Below, in pieces: positions 25,701 through 40,700 of a stretch of DNA of 64,000 nucleotides. The DNA is from Pelecanus crispus (taxonomy: Eukaryota > Chordata > Aves > Pelecaniformes > Pelecanidae). The stretch is from positions 151,367,967 through 151,431,966 of the forward strand of contig NC_134644.1 of NCBI RefSeq assembly GCF_030463565.1. The letters are read 5' to 3'. Each line of letters opens with the position of its first letter. Position 1 is the first letter of the stretch. The position numbers and the translations under genes are program-made. The notes under the pieces were generated by a model that was not told the origin of the DNA, did no database searches, and worked only from the letters and a program-made list of their open reading frames with translations.

Positions 25701-28700
25701 GTATAGAATCTGCCTCTAGACTCAGGGACCTGGGAAGCCTGAGGGCAAACCTTACCAATGAAGACTTCACTGAAGCAAAGAAGCCACTGAGTATCTCAAA
25801 CTTTTTCATGTCCTTTGTCACTAGGTCTTCTGCTGCATTGATCAGTGGCCCACAGTATCCTTAATCTTTGTTTTGCTGCTGATAGACCTTTAAAAAAAAA
25901 GTTAAGAACTTTTCTTGTTGCTCCTTACATCCCTTTTCTAGTTTCAACTTCAGCTGAGCTTTTGCTTTATTAATTCCATCACTTGCACTTAGCCAGTGTG
26001 TCTCTATTCCCCCTGGGTAGCCCATCACCACTGCCGCCTGCTGTGTATTTAATTTTTGTGTTTGAGCTCAGTCAAGAGTTCTGTGTTCATCCCTTCTGCT
26101 ATGCGTGCTTGACTTCCTGCACATTGGAAAGGATCATTCTTGTGCTTTGAGGCAGCTGTCCTTGAAGATCAACCAGGTCTCCTGGCACCCTTTGCCCTAC
26201 AGGGCATTCTTCCTGTAATCCTGCCAAGCAGATTCCTGAGCAGGCTAAAATCTTGTCTTCTGAAGGTCAGGGCTGTAATTCTAGTGTTCATCTTGCTCTT
26301 TTCTCCCAGAATCTTAAACTTTACCATCTCATGGTTGCTGCAGCCAAAGCTGTTGTCAACTTTTGCATTCCCAACCAGTTCTTGATTGTGAGTAACAATT
26401 CCAGCAGAGCATTCCCCCTCATCAGCTTGTAGATTGTGTCAAGAAGTTGTCTTCAATATGATCCAGAAGCTTCATAGATTTCTTGTGCCTTGTCATTTTG
26501 CCCTTCCAGCAGATACCAGAGTGGTTCAGGTCCCCCATGGGAACCAGAGCCTGTAATTGTGAGGCTTCCTCTAGTTGTCTGAAGAAGATTTCATCTGCTT
26601 GCTCCTTTTCATCAGGCAGTCTGAAGCAGGTGCTTACCATGATGTCACCATGTCAGTCTGATCTGTTATTTTTACCCATCAGCTCTTGACTGGCTTGGTC
26701 AGTCTCTTGCCTGGCTTGTCAGTCTCTTGCCTGTTCCAAGACAAACATTCATACATTTAATGACTGCTTAGACTGGAGTGTATCTCCTCCTCCTTACCTT
26801 CCTAGTCTTTCTGAAGAGCCTGCATGCCTCCATCACAGCACTCCAGCCACACAAACTATCCCACCATATCTCTATTTCACTGAGATCATAGCTGCACAGA
26901 TCTTTTATTCTTCTTTTTTGTTTCCCATGCTTTGTGCATTTGTGCACAAGCACTTGAGATGGTCCTCCAGTCATGCTTTTTTCACAAAGAAAGTGTGAGT
27001 CTCTTCCAGAATGCTGTCACCCCCTCTTCCCAGTGAACATAATTTAGTTAGCAAGGGTGTTGGCAAAGATTGTCTTGCACCACTTTGTCATATGGATCCC
27101 AGTTGTCCTTGTTCCTCAGAGATCATCCTGTTGTTATAGAAGCTAAAGCCCTGCCTACAATACCAGCCACGCAGCCAGACATTGAACTGGACGATTCATT
27201 CGCTGCTACCTGAGTCTTTCCCTTTTACAAGCAAGATCAAGGAGAAGCCCACGTGGCCCCCCAGGCTTTTCATCATAGCCTCCAGAGCTCTGTAGTTACT
27301 CTTGATACTCTGAAGGTTTTATCTGGCAGTTTCATTCAAGTCTACATGGGTGGCAGCAAGAGGTAATAGTTTTAAGGGACAGATGAGCCATGGCATCTTC
27401 TCTGCAACGTATCAGATTGAAGCCCTGGCAAGCAACAGACCTCTGAAGATGGTAAATCTGTTTGGTGGATGGTTGCCACTAGTCTCACAGGAAGAAGTTT
27501 CTAACCACTATCATGGTTAGAATATCAGTATTAATATTGTTATAATACTGTTTGCAGCTTCCAATAGTGAAGTGTTTCTACATTCAGGTTTTCTAACTAT
27601 GAGCCTACCATGGTCAATACTCCCTTTTTTCAGGAGTATATCAGTAATACCCACTGCAGCTGCATATAATAACAAAGCTCAAGCAGAAATCAAACTTCAG
27701 GACTGGGATAGCGCGTTGCAGGATTGTGAGAAGGTACTAGATATGGAACCTGGCAACGTAAAAGGTAAAGTAGAACATAAACTTGCCCTTCTATGTATTA
27801 TTTCATTTCTAGCAAATAAAATGGTACATATCCATTCATGTTGTTAGTTGACTTCACTGAGTTTTAGATCAAGTCCAAGTATAAAGAAGGAAACAGAGTA
27901 GCTACCCAAAGAAATTTTAACAGTATTTTTGTGGTCAAGGAAGTTTTATGCAGTTCATCCTGTTGATCTGTAATGCGTATTCTTATGAAATAGCATGGGG
28001 CTAATAATACCCACACTGAAGTATTAATTACCTTAAAAGTGACATGAAAACAATGAAAGTTGCTGATCTGATCCTTTCTGAAGGCCAGGGCTTGAATGTA
28101 GCTAACTATATTTTCCCTGGAGGAGGGGGAAAATTGGAAAAATATTAAAAGATGCTTCACAATTCATGATTGCTATCCCAAAAGGTGTCATGTACAATTG
28201 CATCATTAAAAATGACCGAGAGAACAGTTATTACTAATACACAGTCATTGTGAAGTAAATGCAGAATTTTGGAAACTGTTTTACACTTAATATGTCTAGA
28301 AAAAATAGTGTATTGCTATCCACTTTATGCTTTAAATACATAAATAATATACTTTGTTCCTTTGTAGCTCTGATGCGCCGTGCCACTGTACACAATCAGC
28401 TGCAGAATTACCAGACAGCTATAGAGGATCTGAACAAAGTATTATGTGTTGAACCAGAAAATGCTATAGCTAAGGTAAAGATAAATGAGACAAATATGAC
28501 TAGAAAAAGGTTGTATGCAGTTGTAGCATGAAGTGAGTACAGTTTATATTATTTGATTTGAATATGAGTTTTGAGGTCGCACTCGATCTACTGTGCCAAT
28601 GATGAGTTTCCCAAGACCACACAGGTGCCTGTGGTGGAAATTAGGTGCTTCGGTGTGACTGGATCTTCTGTCTACTACTTAATTGTGAGAACGTGTAGGC

Positions 28701-31700
28701 ACTCAAGTTGTCTCTGTTAATGTAATTTAGGTGCCTAAAATTTTGCTGCTGAATGTGCTTACAGTATTAGTGTCTTAGCTGATCAAAGTTATTTGGAAAT
28801 TTCTCTCAAAAAGATCCATTGGGATAGGTGTATTTAAGTTTGACACATAGTTCACAAGAAAAATTCAAAATAGATGCCAAGCTTTTAGTGTTATAGTGGT
28901 AAAGTTAACCCAAAAGGAGAGGACCTCGGTTCTGTCCTCACTTCATGATTTCTCACCTCTGGGCAAGAATGGAAAACCTTTTATACCTTCTGATGAATCT
29001 GGACTGTTCTTAACCAATTTTGGATCTAAGAAAGCCGGATGCTTTCTTTGGAAACTCAAGGTCGGGATGTGGACCTTGTACTACTATTACTTCAGCTATT
29101 TAGGAGAGGATTGGTTCATGTCATTTCATTGGTATCTTCTTAGGATCATTTTGTGGGTTAGAACCCAGTCCTTGCATTTGGACTCTTATGTGTCCTGAGA
29201 ATCCCCAGTACTAGGCAGTTCTGATACTAAACTGCTCTTTGCCTGTTAATTAGGAGTCCATCATACTGCTACCCTCCCAATTCTTTTACATATGACTTCT
29301 GGATGCTGTACAATTGCCTCATCACCTGAATTCTGTTCAGCTTTTATTGTTGGCACATTTTGAGCTGCTAGCAGCTTGCTGATTACTACTTCTTTCCATG
29401 GTGTTATTTGATCACTGCTATTGTTTGCACCAGTGAGAAAGGTCCAAGCCTGTTATGTCAAATTCACCACATACAGCATTCATCCCTTTTAGGGTGTTTT
29501 TGGAGCTAGATTCCTGTCCGGAATGGTTCCCGAGTTTCACACCAGCCAAGAAATTGACCTGCTTGCTTTTTTTCTTTTCCCCTCTGTCTTTCTTTTTAAA
29601 CACCTGTCTCACTAGATTTGAGTTCTAAAAAAGCTTTTGGGTTTTTTTTTCTGTTTATAAGACCAAACCACTAAATAGCTTGTGAGTCTGTGTCAACAAA
29701 CTCCACAACAACAGTCTGTGTGAAAAGATTATCAAATAGGCTGTGCTGAGACTTCTTGTAATACCAGACATAAGATACTTACTCATTTTAAGTACACCCT
29801 TCCAGAGATCCAAATACATTAGTAGCTTTGCTGAGCAGCGCTTCTGTAGCTGTAAGCAGATGTCTGTACTTTGTTCTTATCTGTGCCAGCTATTATGTCT
29901 TGGCTGAGACATCTTAGAGGTGACAGAGTACTTCGTAGGGCATTTTTTTGAGTTGCTCTTTGCTTGGAGGATCCTCAAAACTCTCTTGAGCTAACCATGG
30001 ATATATGGAACACATGCAGAGTGAATGCTTATGTGCAGAGTCACTAAAATAAAGGTAAATTGCTTGTCAGTAACTGGAATTCTTCAAGGTGCTTTGTCCA
30101 CATGAATCTTTGCTTGTTCCTGTCCTTGTTTTATCTTTTTTCTTGAGGAAGTGAGTACTGAAATGGCACTTTGTTGTACAGCATTGAATTAAATTCAGAA
30201 CAGTGCATAATGTTGGGTGTGTCTTACTCTGCTCTGAAAGTGTAAAGTGCAGTTGGAGGGGGTTTTTTTGAGTAATCAAAAAATGTTTATGGAAGGAGAG
30301 GCTGTTTGATCATCTAATTTGCAGGTCTTACAAGAGGAGGAAACCTTTTCATTATTCAACAGTGTCCTTCTGCTACACTGCTAAAAAGTTGTTGTCTCTT
30401 TTGGTTCTACTTCTGTTAGTTACATTCCTCTGTCAGATATCCATCGGACACCAAATTCTCCATAGCATAAATTTTGATGAACTGATTTTAGGCTTTTTTG
30501 GAAATTCTGGAAAGAGACTGTTTTCCACATGTATCTTCTGAGTAGGCCATGCCGGATATCACAATAGTACAATCTACTTTTTTTCCCCTCTAATTAATTT
30601 TTTTTTTTTTTGCTTAAGCAGTTCATTCCAGAAAAGCGTGATATCTTTTGAGTTTCTAAGAGACAGAAGTTGAGTCTTAATCCTGGTTTTGATACTGACT
30701 CTTGGAAAAGTCACATTTATTTTCTCTGTTTTTATATTGGTAACATTTATCTCGATAGTTCTTCAGGATCTTATGTGGTTTATTTAACAGAATGTATTTT
30801 CTGTATATAAATTACAATTTATATACCTATAAAAAAAAGGCTTCTGCTATTGCTGTTTTTTCTCTATTGCAGAAAAATCTGCTAGAGATTGAAAAGAAAC
30901 TGAAAGGTTTAAAGCCTGTATCTGAGACTCAAGGCAAAGGAAAAAGAATACTTATTCAAGATATAGAGGATTCAGAAGGTGATGAAGAAAGAGGGGAAAA
31001 TACAGAAGAATGTGAAAGAAGCGGTGGCAATAAAAGTAATGTCATGTCATTTCCTATTTAATTTTAACCTGAGGAAAAAAAATCATTGCCTTTGATATTG
31101 CAATGTTTTTTCACACAATTCATCCATATTTGCTTGCAAAGAATTTTGCCTGTTTGAAGACTAAAATTACACTCACTACTTAAAGTAGATCTGAGTGTGA
31201 AATCTAGAATCCAGTTTTATTACACATCTTTGGAATTATTTCTAGAAAGGGTACTACAGAGACAAATGGAAAATGTTGCTATAAATCACCTACTTCCCTG
31301 TGTCCTGTGTAATTTTATACCTATCCTTTGATGGGGACCCAGTTGGGAATTTCTTCTGATGTTAGAGAACATTTTGTGTTCCTTGGCTCTTTCTCTTGCA
31401 CAGCTGTCCTGCCTTCCCACCATTACATTTTTCTCCTGCATTTTTCCTCCCTTGATTGGATCAAAGGGTGTAAAAATGATCACGTGGCATGTAATTTAAT
31501 TTTTTTGTCATTGCTTGTTTTGAAACCTATCCATCTTTTTTTTGGTTTTTAATGTAAGAGATCATCTGTGTGCTCCGAAAGTATATATTGGAGATAAACA
31601 ACGTGTAATTCTTGTACTATATGTATTTTACAAGCAGCTGAAATGCAGCTTCATGGATTAGTGTGTGACTAACTGCAAGACTGTTGAGATGAAGCTACTG

Positions 31701-34700
31701 GCATGAGGAAGTGAGGCGGCAGGGGCTATTGAGGCTTGCACTGGCAGGTTGCTTTTAGATTCAGTTGCATGTCTGGGCTCCAACCTGCAACAGAATAACA
31801 TCCCTCGGTTGATTTCCACCCTTTCTCCTTTCTCTTGGTTCTTTAAGGTAATGTGGCATGACAACTGTGGCTTTTGTGTTTTCTGTGGTCTATGTAGTTG
31901 TTTATCTTGAAATTAAATCAGTCTGTGGGTATTCCAACTTAATTGTGAATATTAGACTGTACATGTGTGATTTAATAATGCATTTGCACACAAATGTAAG
32001 GAAAATACATTTTTCAAAATCAGTAGGTATCCACTAAGTCTCCTCAGCTAAAACCCTGGAAGAAAGGATAGATCATGTCCCTAGCCTTAAATATTAGTTA
32101 ATTTGGGGTTGCTTTCCATTTGGAGCATTCAGGTGACTAAGTGCCTTCTAGCTCCATAGGAAGACTCCTATTCTGTTGATGAAAGGTTAGGTTTTTAAAC
32201 ATAGGGGAGATTGTCAACATGTGTTCATGTGATATACATAAATATTTCTGAGACTGAAGAGGCAAGCATCTTCATAGATTACTCTGTTTTTTAAAGTACA
32301 ACTGGAAACAAATACAAAGTCAGTTCAGTTATTGAATAAATCTGATCTGATATGTTCTGTGAACCTAATAGCAATAAGTAGACTAAGCATCTTACACATC
32401 TATACGTCTAGTCATGTAGTCACAGTCAGTCCAGTGGTCCATGTAGTCCAGTCATGTAGTCATATTTTTTTCACATTCTAGTTGGTAAGTGTCATGCATT
32501 CCTACTAAACTTATAATTTACAAATCGGAAGAAAAACAACAAAATAATTTTTGTTTTCTTTAGCTCTGAAGAGTTGATTTCTTAGCTTTGAACAAAACAG
32601 TCTAAATAAAGAAAAAACCTCGATCTTCTATGTATCTGAAAGCAAAAGTAAATAAAATCCTTTTTGTACAATAGAAACAGAAAATTGCTTATATCCTAGA
32701 AACTGTAAAAACTAGTATTCAGGCACTACAAAAACTAAAAATTATGTATGTACTTGACAAAGCGCCTGATATTTTGACATGTTTATAGAACTTATACTAT
32801 CAACTGATAAATATGGTTTAAAGATAAATAAATGTATTTTAAATAGCCCCTTTTAATTCATAAAAAATAGCTGAATTGTGTGGTATTTACTTGATCTATT
32901 ACAATAATTTAGAAAATATTGTAGTAAACAGTTCTGAAATTTAGTAAATATCTATTCATAAAAAGGAAAGTGCATTGGAACAAATAAAGTCTAAGTTAGC
33001 TTTAAAATAATTATTTCTCAACATGTTATTGCTAAAGTTGACAACACATCTCTCTTTAAAAGATGTCCTTCAAACACATACAAGAAACCTCATAAGAAAC
33101 AATGCTATGTTTTGCAAGTTGACTGTGGGAAAAGATGTTGCCTAGAGAGTGTTTTCTTTGTGAGTGGTTGGTTTATTACACTTAGAGGTGAAGAGAATAT
33201 TCTTCTGGATGAGGTCTTTTTCCTGAATCAGGATATATAAGTTTTTTATTTTTGTATGTGTCCTACTGTTTTGTGCACCTTGAGATTGCTGGTTTGGTGC
33301 ACTGACGCTTATTACTGAAGCATCAGAGCACCTCTTTTGTGTTAAACCCTTCATCTGACTTCTAGTTTTGCTGCCTATGTGGTATTAAATTTACTTGATA
33401 CCACAGCAGTTGGCTACAGAGAATTATTTTGTGATTTTTTTCCAGTCTGCTTTCTACTTGATAGCACCAAATTAAGGTCTTTGTCATTGAACATGACAGT
33501 ACTGTGATTTGGAACCATTTTTAGATTGAAGAGCATCTCCTTATATCAGTCCACTATCTTGTGACTTTGTTTTCTTTCACTAGATGGTGCTTTTTTGGTA
33601 ATGTTGTTAGGAGTTGAAGAGGTATGAAAACTCCCTCTGCATCCTTGATGAATTATGTACTGTGTATCTCAACTGGTCTTGACCGTGTATCATGGTTTCT
33701 CTGAAGTAATGTGCTTTCTGCCCTTAAATAAACGGAGTTGCCATCGTAATGACTGATGTACAGCTTTCCAAAATAAATAGGGGTTGATAGCATTCTTTGA
33801 ATTTCTCTTGTTGATTTTCTAAACATGTTTTATGAAGTGGACATCTTCAAATAAAACTGGATTCTTTGTCTATACATTTTTACTTTTTCTTGAATTATTC
33901 CATGTGGAATAATGAAACATTTATTTGCTGTTACAGATAATTCTTCAACATATGTGTTAATGTTTCATGGCTTTTCACAGCGAACAGTGAGTAAGGTCTT
34001 AGATTTGCATTTTGAAGTTTCTGATTTGTTGAGAAGCAAAGTGTATTGGGTAGGAGACTATTAGAGCTCTTTCCTACTCAACTGATCAGTTGTACTTGCT
34101 GTTGTATTTTCATCATTCCTGGTATTGCTTTCTGCTCTCCTCTATCACTGAGGCTCTGAGATAATTGAGATGTTACCTGTTGGTTAATGCTTACTGGCTG
34201 TTCTGTATCCTCACTCACTTGGCCTTTATGCCATATATGATTTCTCACCTATCCATATCTTAATTTATAGTAATCTCTGTGACCAAAATTTTGCTGTAGT
34301 AGTTTCTGTACTGTTTCTTTGCCATTGTAGCCTTGAATAATTGACTCTGTCTGTTCTGCTTATGGTTAGAAGCCTTATTGATGACGTCTTGTATGAGGAC
34401 ATTTGGCCACCTTGTTATCCAATATAATAGTTATTCTGTATTCCCTGATCGTGTTTCCAGTGTGCTTGTTCATTTGCTATTTTTAAGTTTTAGAATTGTA
34501 AACTCTCTGAAGAAGGAGTTCTCATTTATAATTAATTTGTACAGCATCTAGCACAATGGGGCCCAACCTGCTGTGGCTTTTAGGCTCTATTGCAAGTTAG
34601 CAACATGAAAATTTAGATCATGTTAAAAGAAACAGGATTGAAAATTAACTTCAGAATTGCATTTCTAGGGCATATCCTGAAGTTAAGAAAAACCTTCAAT

Positions 34701-37700
34701 TACAGTGTCAGTATAAATGTTGACCAGTAAATCTTTTTTCATTCTTTATGAACAAAGACTGCTCCTAAGCAGTCACAGATCAGTTATTTGAGAATTCTGT
34801 TTGTTTTATGTTCTGGCTCAGAACAATCCAGGTACAATCTCAACCAGCTAAACCAAGAACACGTAATACAAGACAGGTATTTGCTGACAAAAGCAAAAAA
34901 TTATTTAAAATTATTAAGAATTAATCTGTGGAGATTTGGACCATTCCAGTTGCCTAGTAGCTAGTCCAGAGTGCATAAAAGAATTGAAAATGTTTCTTGG
35001 CTTCATAATAGGCGAATTCATTGTGAACTCAACAATGTTGCTTTTCATTCTGCCACCACTATGTTTGTGGCAGGCTTCTGGAGGATAAATACTTTGTGTA
35101 GCTGGAAATTAATTTTATATGAAAGATTTATATAATTTATATGAAAGATTATGTCATCCATTACAAAAAAATACTTCATATATATATGAGCAACCTGATC
35201 TAGTTAAAGCTGTCCCTGCTCACTGCAAGAGGTTGGGCCAGATGACCTCTAAAGGTCCCTTCCAACCCAAAGAACTCTGTGATTCTATGCCTTTTGGAGT
35301 ATTCAGTAGCTTTTGTTTTATGACAGTCCTTCCATTCTAAGTTCATTATTTTAGTATTGCATGAATTAAAATTCTTTCTAGTTTGTATTTATTGTCATTC
35401 TGGTCAAAATCCTATCCATACTTTTCAGTACCTTTCTTTAACTTTTCTTTGGAATTTATTGTGTATGTAGACCTTTTTATTAGTTTGTTTTGAAAAGTTA
35501 GTAAGCACTGTTTTTTGGGGTTTTTTTTAAGGCAAAGGCCAGAATGCTGCTTTCATGAATGCATTTTTCTGCAGAGATCAAAACAGCAATATTGTTTATG
35601 TTATAAACACTGAAACTGAAAGACAGAATTAGATTTGAGAAATATATGTGTACAATTTTGTAGATGGTGTTTACTCAGTCCAGAAATATTTAGGCAATTA
35701 ACATAACCTGACAGCTAAACAAGTTAATTATGAGTATTCTTATTTTCAGGAGGACTCAACGTGCTATAAATGTTTCCTGTTTAATCCAGGATTGGTTCTG
35801 TGCACTTCATCTTCAGGAAATTTTCTCCTGTATTCAGGAAATGACGTTCGCATTAATGACATTCACATTTGCATCACACATTATCTGCCTTTCTTTCTTT
35901 TTCTTTGTCTCTAGCAGTTGGGATGCTCTTCAAGAGTGTTTTGCTGTAGAATGTTTTCTAAGAACTTGTCCTGTCACCTGTTTGTCTGTGCTATTTAAAA
36001 TTGTTTTTTTCCTTTTTTTTTAGTAGAATATCTTTTTCAGTGTTCTCTGTTTTGGTGGATGTAAAATAAAAGTATTTTAGCATGCATCCTAAGGAAATCA
36101 TTATTATAGTACTCCTGTCCTCATTCATCTGCCCAGCTAGTCTTCGGTCCTCATCCTCCCCACCAAATAGACTTTAAACCTCTTTGGCATATTTGGCACT
36201 GCAGCATTTGATGGATGGATGGATGGATGGAAGTCTCAAATATAAATAATTTACTTTAAGTTTTATAAAAATGTCTGTGTGAGTAGAATAGATTTATCCT
36301 ATCATTGTTCCCACTGTGGAGTATGAACTTATTATTAAACACAGTATTTCAAAAGAGAGACCACAGCTAGGAAGGATGCAGTTGGAGCTTTTGTCTGTTA
36401 GGCTCTAGAGAATCTGTTGTTTTTAAAAATCTTATGCTTTCCCATCCTGTTCAGTTTGATCAGTAACATTTCATGCATTAAAAAAATAATTTCTGTAATT
36501 TGTAACAACCTGGAGTTCCTCCATATTTAGTCAACTTCGGAAGTTTAGTTTGAGTCAGTTGGAAGTATCTCTCCTCTATATGAAGGCATGAAAAAATTCT
36601 GTTGGACAGATGAGCACATCAAGTTAAGGGAAGGTGAAAACCCAGCATCTGAATAGTACCAAAACACAAGAGTTGCCTTTGCATGACTGGTAATACCAAG
36701 AGTCAGGCTTTCTGCTGAAATCTGTATTTGAATACTGTGGTGGTAGTCTGTTAGGAATTCAGGTGAATAAGGCGTTTATATGTGTTAATATCTGATACCC
36801 TTATTGTATGATTTTTCCTAATTAAACTAGTAATAGAGTAGTGAAAATTGAACAATCAGAACTCTATAAAAGGCTTTTTGACATTATGTTTAAATGAAAC
36901 CTTTTCAAGAATGATTTATAAGCTTTTATCCCTCTTATTCTATGTTATATTTGGGGAGAGTTTTGGAGCATGCACCATTACCAATTTGTTAGCTGCTGCG
37001 TGTTCTAATTTTTGCAAGCATTTTGTTTTGGTAATGGAATATCAAAGTATCAGTATTGTAGTAGCCAGTATTTAAAGAGTTAATTTCAAGGTGATCTGTG
37101 TACCATTCTGACACTACAGACCAGGGGTTTACAATAGGACCAGCAAGGAGAAATGAGGTTTCATAGTAATACCTTCTCAGTAATAATTGCAAGTTATTTT
37201 AAGTCGGATTTTTCCTGTGTTCTTGGAAGTGTTTTCTGAGGAGAATAAATCTTGGTAACATTAGGATGTCTGAAGGATTTGGTGCCGTCTTCTTTGGCTG
37301 TACACCCCTCTCTTGCCAGGACGATAGTTCCTTCTGATGATGCAAGCTCTAACTCAGCTCATTAACTTCCTTGTAGAAATTGGCGTGCCAGTAAGAGGAG
37401 AGGCGGCTACGGAGGAGGCAGAAATGGGGAACGCGCAGAGAAAGTTTCACAGCAAGGGAGGTGGCAGTAAGGCGGAGGACAGAGAGACACAGAAGCAGAA
37501 GGAATCCACTGAGAGCGGATTAAAAAAAGGCACGGCGGAGAAAAAAGCACAAAAGCATTTGTCAGACCGTGAAGGTGAAGTTAATGGCTATTTACACAGT
37601 GATGAAAAGAGTGAAAGCCCTGAAGCTGAGAAGATCTCCAGATCACATGGAGCAGGGTCTCAGTCGGCTGGTGGTGGCACCTCTACTTCACTTCCTCCTA

Positions 37701-40700
37701 CTGCAGCAAAACTAAAAAGTGAAGGAAACGAGTTATTTAAGAGTGGACAGTTTGGAGAGGCTGTGCTCAAATACTCGGAAGCAATTGAATATGTCATAGG
37801 TCTAGGTGAGTGCAATACCTTGTACTTAGATCTAGGATTGTTGAGATTATTTGAAGGAACTGCAAATGAACTAACCTAGCCTATCCCTGGATTTTTGGCA
37901 GCAGTTACTGTGCGGTGGATTCTTTGTCATTGTCACTAGAGGATAATTCATGTGATACAAAATACAGGAAGATGAGTGAAAATAATCTTTTAACTTCCTT
38001 GGGGCAGAGCTGTTTACTTTTGTTTATGTGTTTGAATAATTACATAATCTAGGTGACATGATAAAGGAAAACTCCTTACAGCCTTGCATTGTCAGCAAAC
38101 TGCATCACTGCAGTGCAACTTAGAGTATGCGAGTCTTTAATTCTTGAATGTTATTTTAGTAATGGTCTTTGATATCAATTGTAAATTCTTTCAGGAGAAC
38201 AAAGTCCAGATGATTTAAGTATCTTGTACTCAAACAGAGCAGCATGTTACCTCAAAGAAGGCAACTGCAGTGACTGCATTCAGGATTGTAACAGGTAAAT
38301 TACAACCTCCCATGCAGAGCAACAACATTCCTGATGATGATTAAACTTTTTAACTGCTATATTGTTATTGCTGTTTGACTTAGAACAATCTTCAATAAAG
38401 TCTGTTTCCCTGTCTAAATGACAGATATCTTTGTCAGTTATGTAAACAATCACATGGAACCTAGAGAAGGAGTAACTTTTAACTTACTGTCTTACTATGT
38501 GAGGGCAGTTGTTAGGCTTCTTGTGTACACAGAAATGCATAGCAGGTTCAAATTTTTAATATAAAAAGCAGGCTTACTTCAGTGATGCTCTGTAGTAACT
38601 TATATGTAAAAGCTTTGTTAAGCCAGCTGCCTATCACAGTGTTGGAAATTGCTTTCAAACATGTGTACGGTGTATATATGTGTGTTCTCTGTGTTTGGTT
38701 TGTTGGTTTGTTTTGGTTTTTTTAAATATATATTTGGCATAGTTATAAACAGTAATTACAGCTGTTCAGGAATTGAGCTAAAATCCTTTCTGCTTATTGT
38801 GGCTTTTAAGGATACAAGAGTTAGAGAGGATCAGACACCTTCAATAACTTCCAAACACTGCCTTCCTCTAAATTATTACTGTATTTCTAGATGTCGTTTT
38901 TTGTATTTTCACAGATAGCGTTAGTAAGACTGAGGCTTAAGGTACAAAAAAGGATCCCAAGACAGTTAGGAATCATATTCATTAATCAGTTGAGTTTTTT
39001 ACAGCACAACCAAAGTGTTAATAAAACCCCGAAAACTAAACGTAAAATATGCATGTAGCTTTGTATTAACTAAATATTTTACTTAATGTATTTAGTCTGC
39101 CTGACAGAAAAGTTTTCTGAAAGTGTCATCTGAAAAAATTGACTTGTTAACAACATTTTGTTAAAACAGATGCAGGACCATAGACAGCTGGCTGATAAAA
39201 CAAGATGGCATACTTAAACAGCTATCGCGTTTTTCTGTTCAGGAGGTTTGAAGTATGTAAGACTTCAACTGAAATCAGTAATACAAAGGGTTTGGGTTTT
39301 GTAGTCTCACCAATTGGAAGCTTCTTTTCTTAGTACTTAATGATAGTGTCCTTAATGTTGTGCATGTTTTCTGGATACACAAGGACACATGATGCTTAGT
39401 GAACACAACAGAGGTAGAAATAATTTCGATACTGGGAAGCAGAAGTGCAGTCAGACAAGAATTAGGCAATGTCAGTTAAATCTTCTCTAGGCACCACAAC
39501 ATGAAGGATGATCTACAAATAGGTTATTTGATTTCAAAGTAAATGGTGTAGTGCTTACATTTGTGATATAAAAGTAAGTATTTAACTTTTATTAAGTTTT
39601 AGCTATTTAGGGCTTAGAAGTGTATCAAAACCCCTCTGTTGGATCTCTCTTTGTCTCAAGACTCTGATTTGGAGTGCCTTTGATTCTTGTTACGGAGAGT
39701 GAAATAGGGCTCCTATGCACTGATGTTACGTTATTTAGTACTGTGGTGTGGTTTGGTCCCTGGCTGTATTATCTTTGCGTTCTACCCTGGAAATGTAGTT
39801 TCCTATTCCCACTGATGCTATTCTTCAAGCGGTGTTGTCTTCCCCTGTATGTATTTATGGTTGTTTTTTTCTTCATTCTTGATGTTGGGAACCTGAAATT
39901 GCATTAATAATATTCTACGTTACAGAATGTCAAGCATTTTTGCAGAGGTTTTGTAGGGGCTATGATGACATGTGCTCTTGTATTTTTCAAATGCATTCAG
40001 CAACATGAAGAGAAATGGAATGTTGGAAATATTTATGAAATGGAAATTGGAAATGCTTATTCTAGAAATTATTGTTTCTCTAGCTTTAGGAGGAGTAACG
40101 GTGCAAAGCTAAGTTACAGCAGAGAAGGCCAATAGCCTCCTGGGCTTACAAGCAGGAGCACAGCCAGTGGGTTGAGGGAGGTGGTTGTACCCTTGCACTC
40201 AGCACTTGCTAGACAACATCTGTGATAACTGTGTCAGTTTTTGGCTTCCCCGGTACAACAAAGATAGTGATCAACTGGAGTGAGTTCAGTGAAGTGTCAC
40301 TGAGGTGGTTGTGAACTCTGGAGGACTTACCTGGAGAGGAGAGGCCGAGGGAGCTGGCTTTGTTCAGCTTAGAGAAGAATGGCTTCCAGGGGTCCTAACA
40401 GCAGCCTGCCAGTACTTACCAGGAGATTATCCAGAGGATGGATCCTGGCTACTTCTGGCAGCGCGTTGTGGGAGGACAAGAGAAAACAGAAAATTGAACC
40501 ACACACGATTAGGACTGTATATTAGGAGAAAGCTTTTCCCCATGAACAGTGGGGGGCATTGCAACAGGTTGCCCAGAGATGTGCAGAGATTCCCTTGGAG
40601 GTTTTCAGGGCCCAGCTGGATAAAGCCCTCAGCAGCCTTGTCTGGTCTCAGAGCTGACCCTACGTGTAGCAGAAGGTTGGACTAGGGACCTGTCAGCCTG

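Larger units (their letters stand above)
23215..27633 (+). other. SPAG1: SPAG1 intron 6 (4.4 kb)
   Basis: The 3' two-thirds consist of an antisense CR1 element (24655-27535). The 5' part is AT-rich with no recognised feature. Confidence 0.85.
31036..37376 (+). other. SPAG1: SPAG1 intron 9 (6.3 kb)
   Basis: The longest coding intron. It contains a CR1 3' end (35193-35290), an ancient repeat fragment (34490-34612), a (GATG)5 microsatellite and otherwise AT-rich unassigned DNA. Confidence 0.8.
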
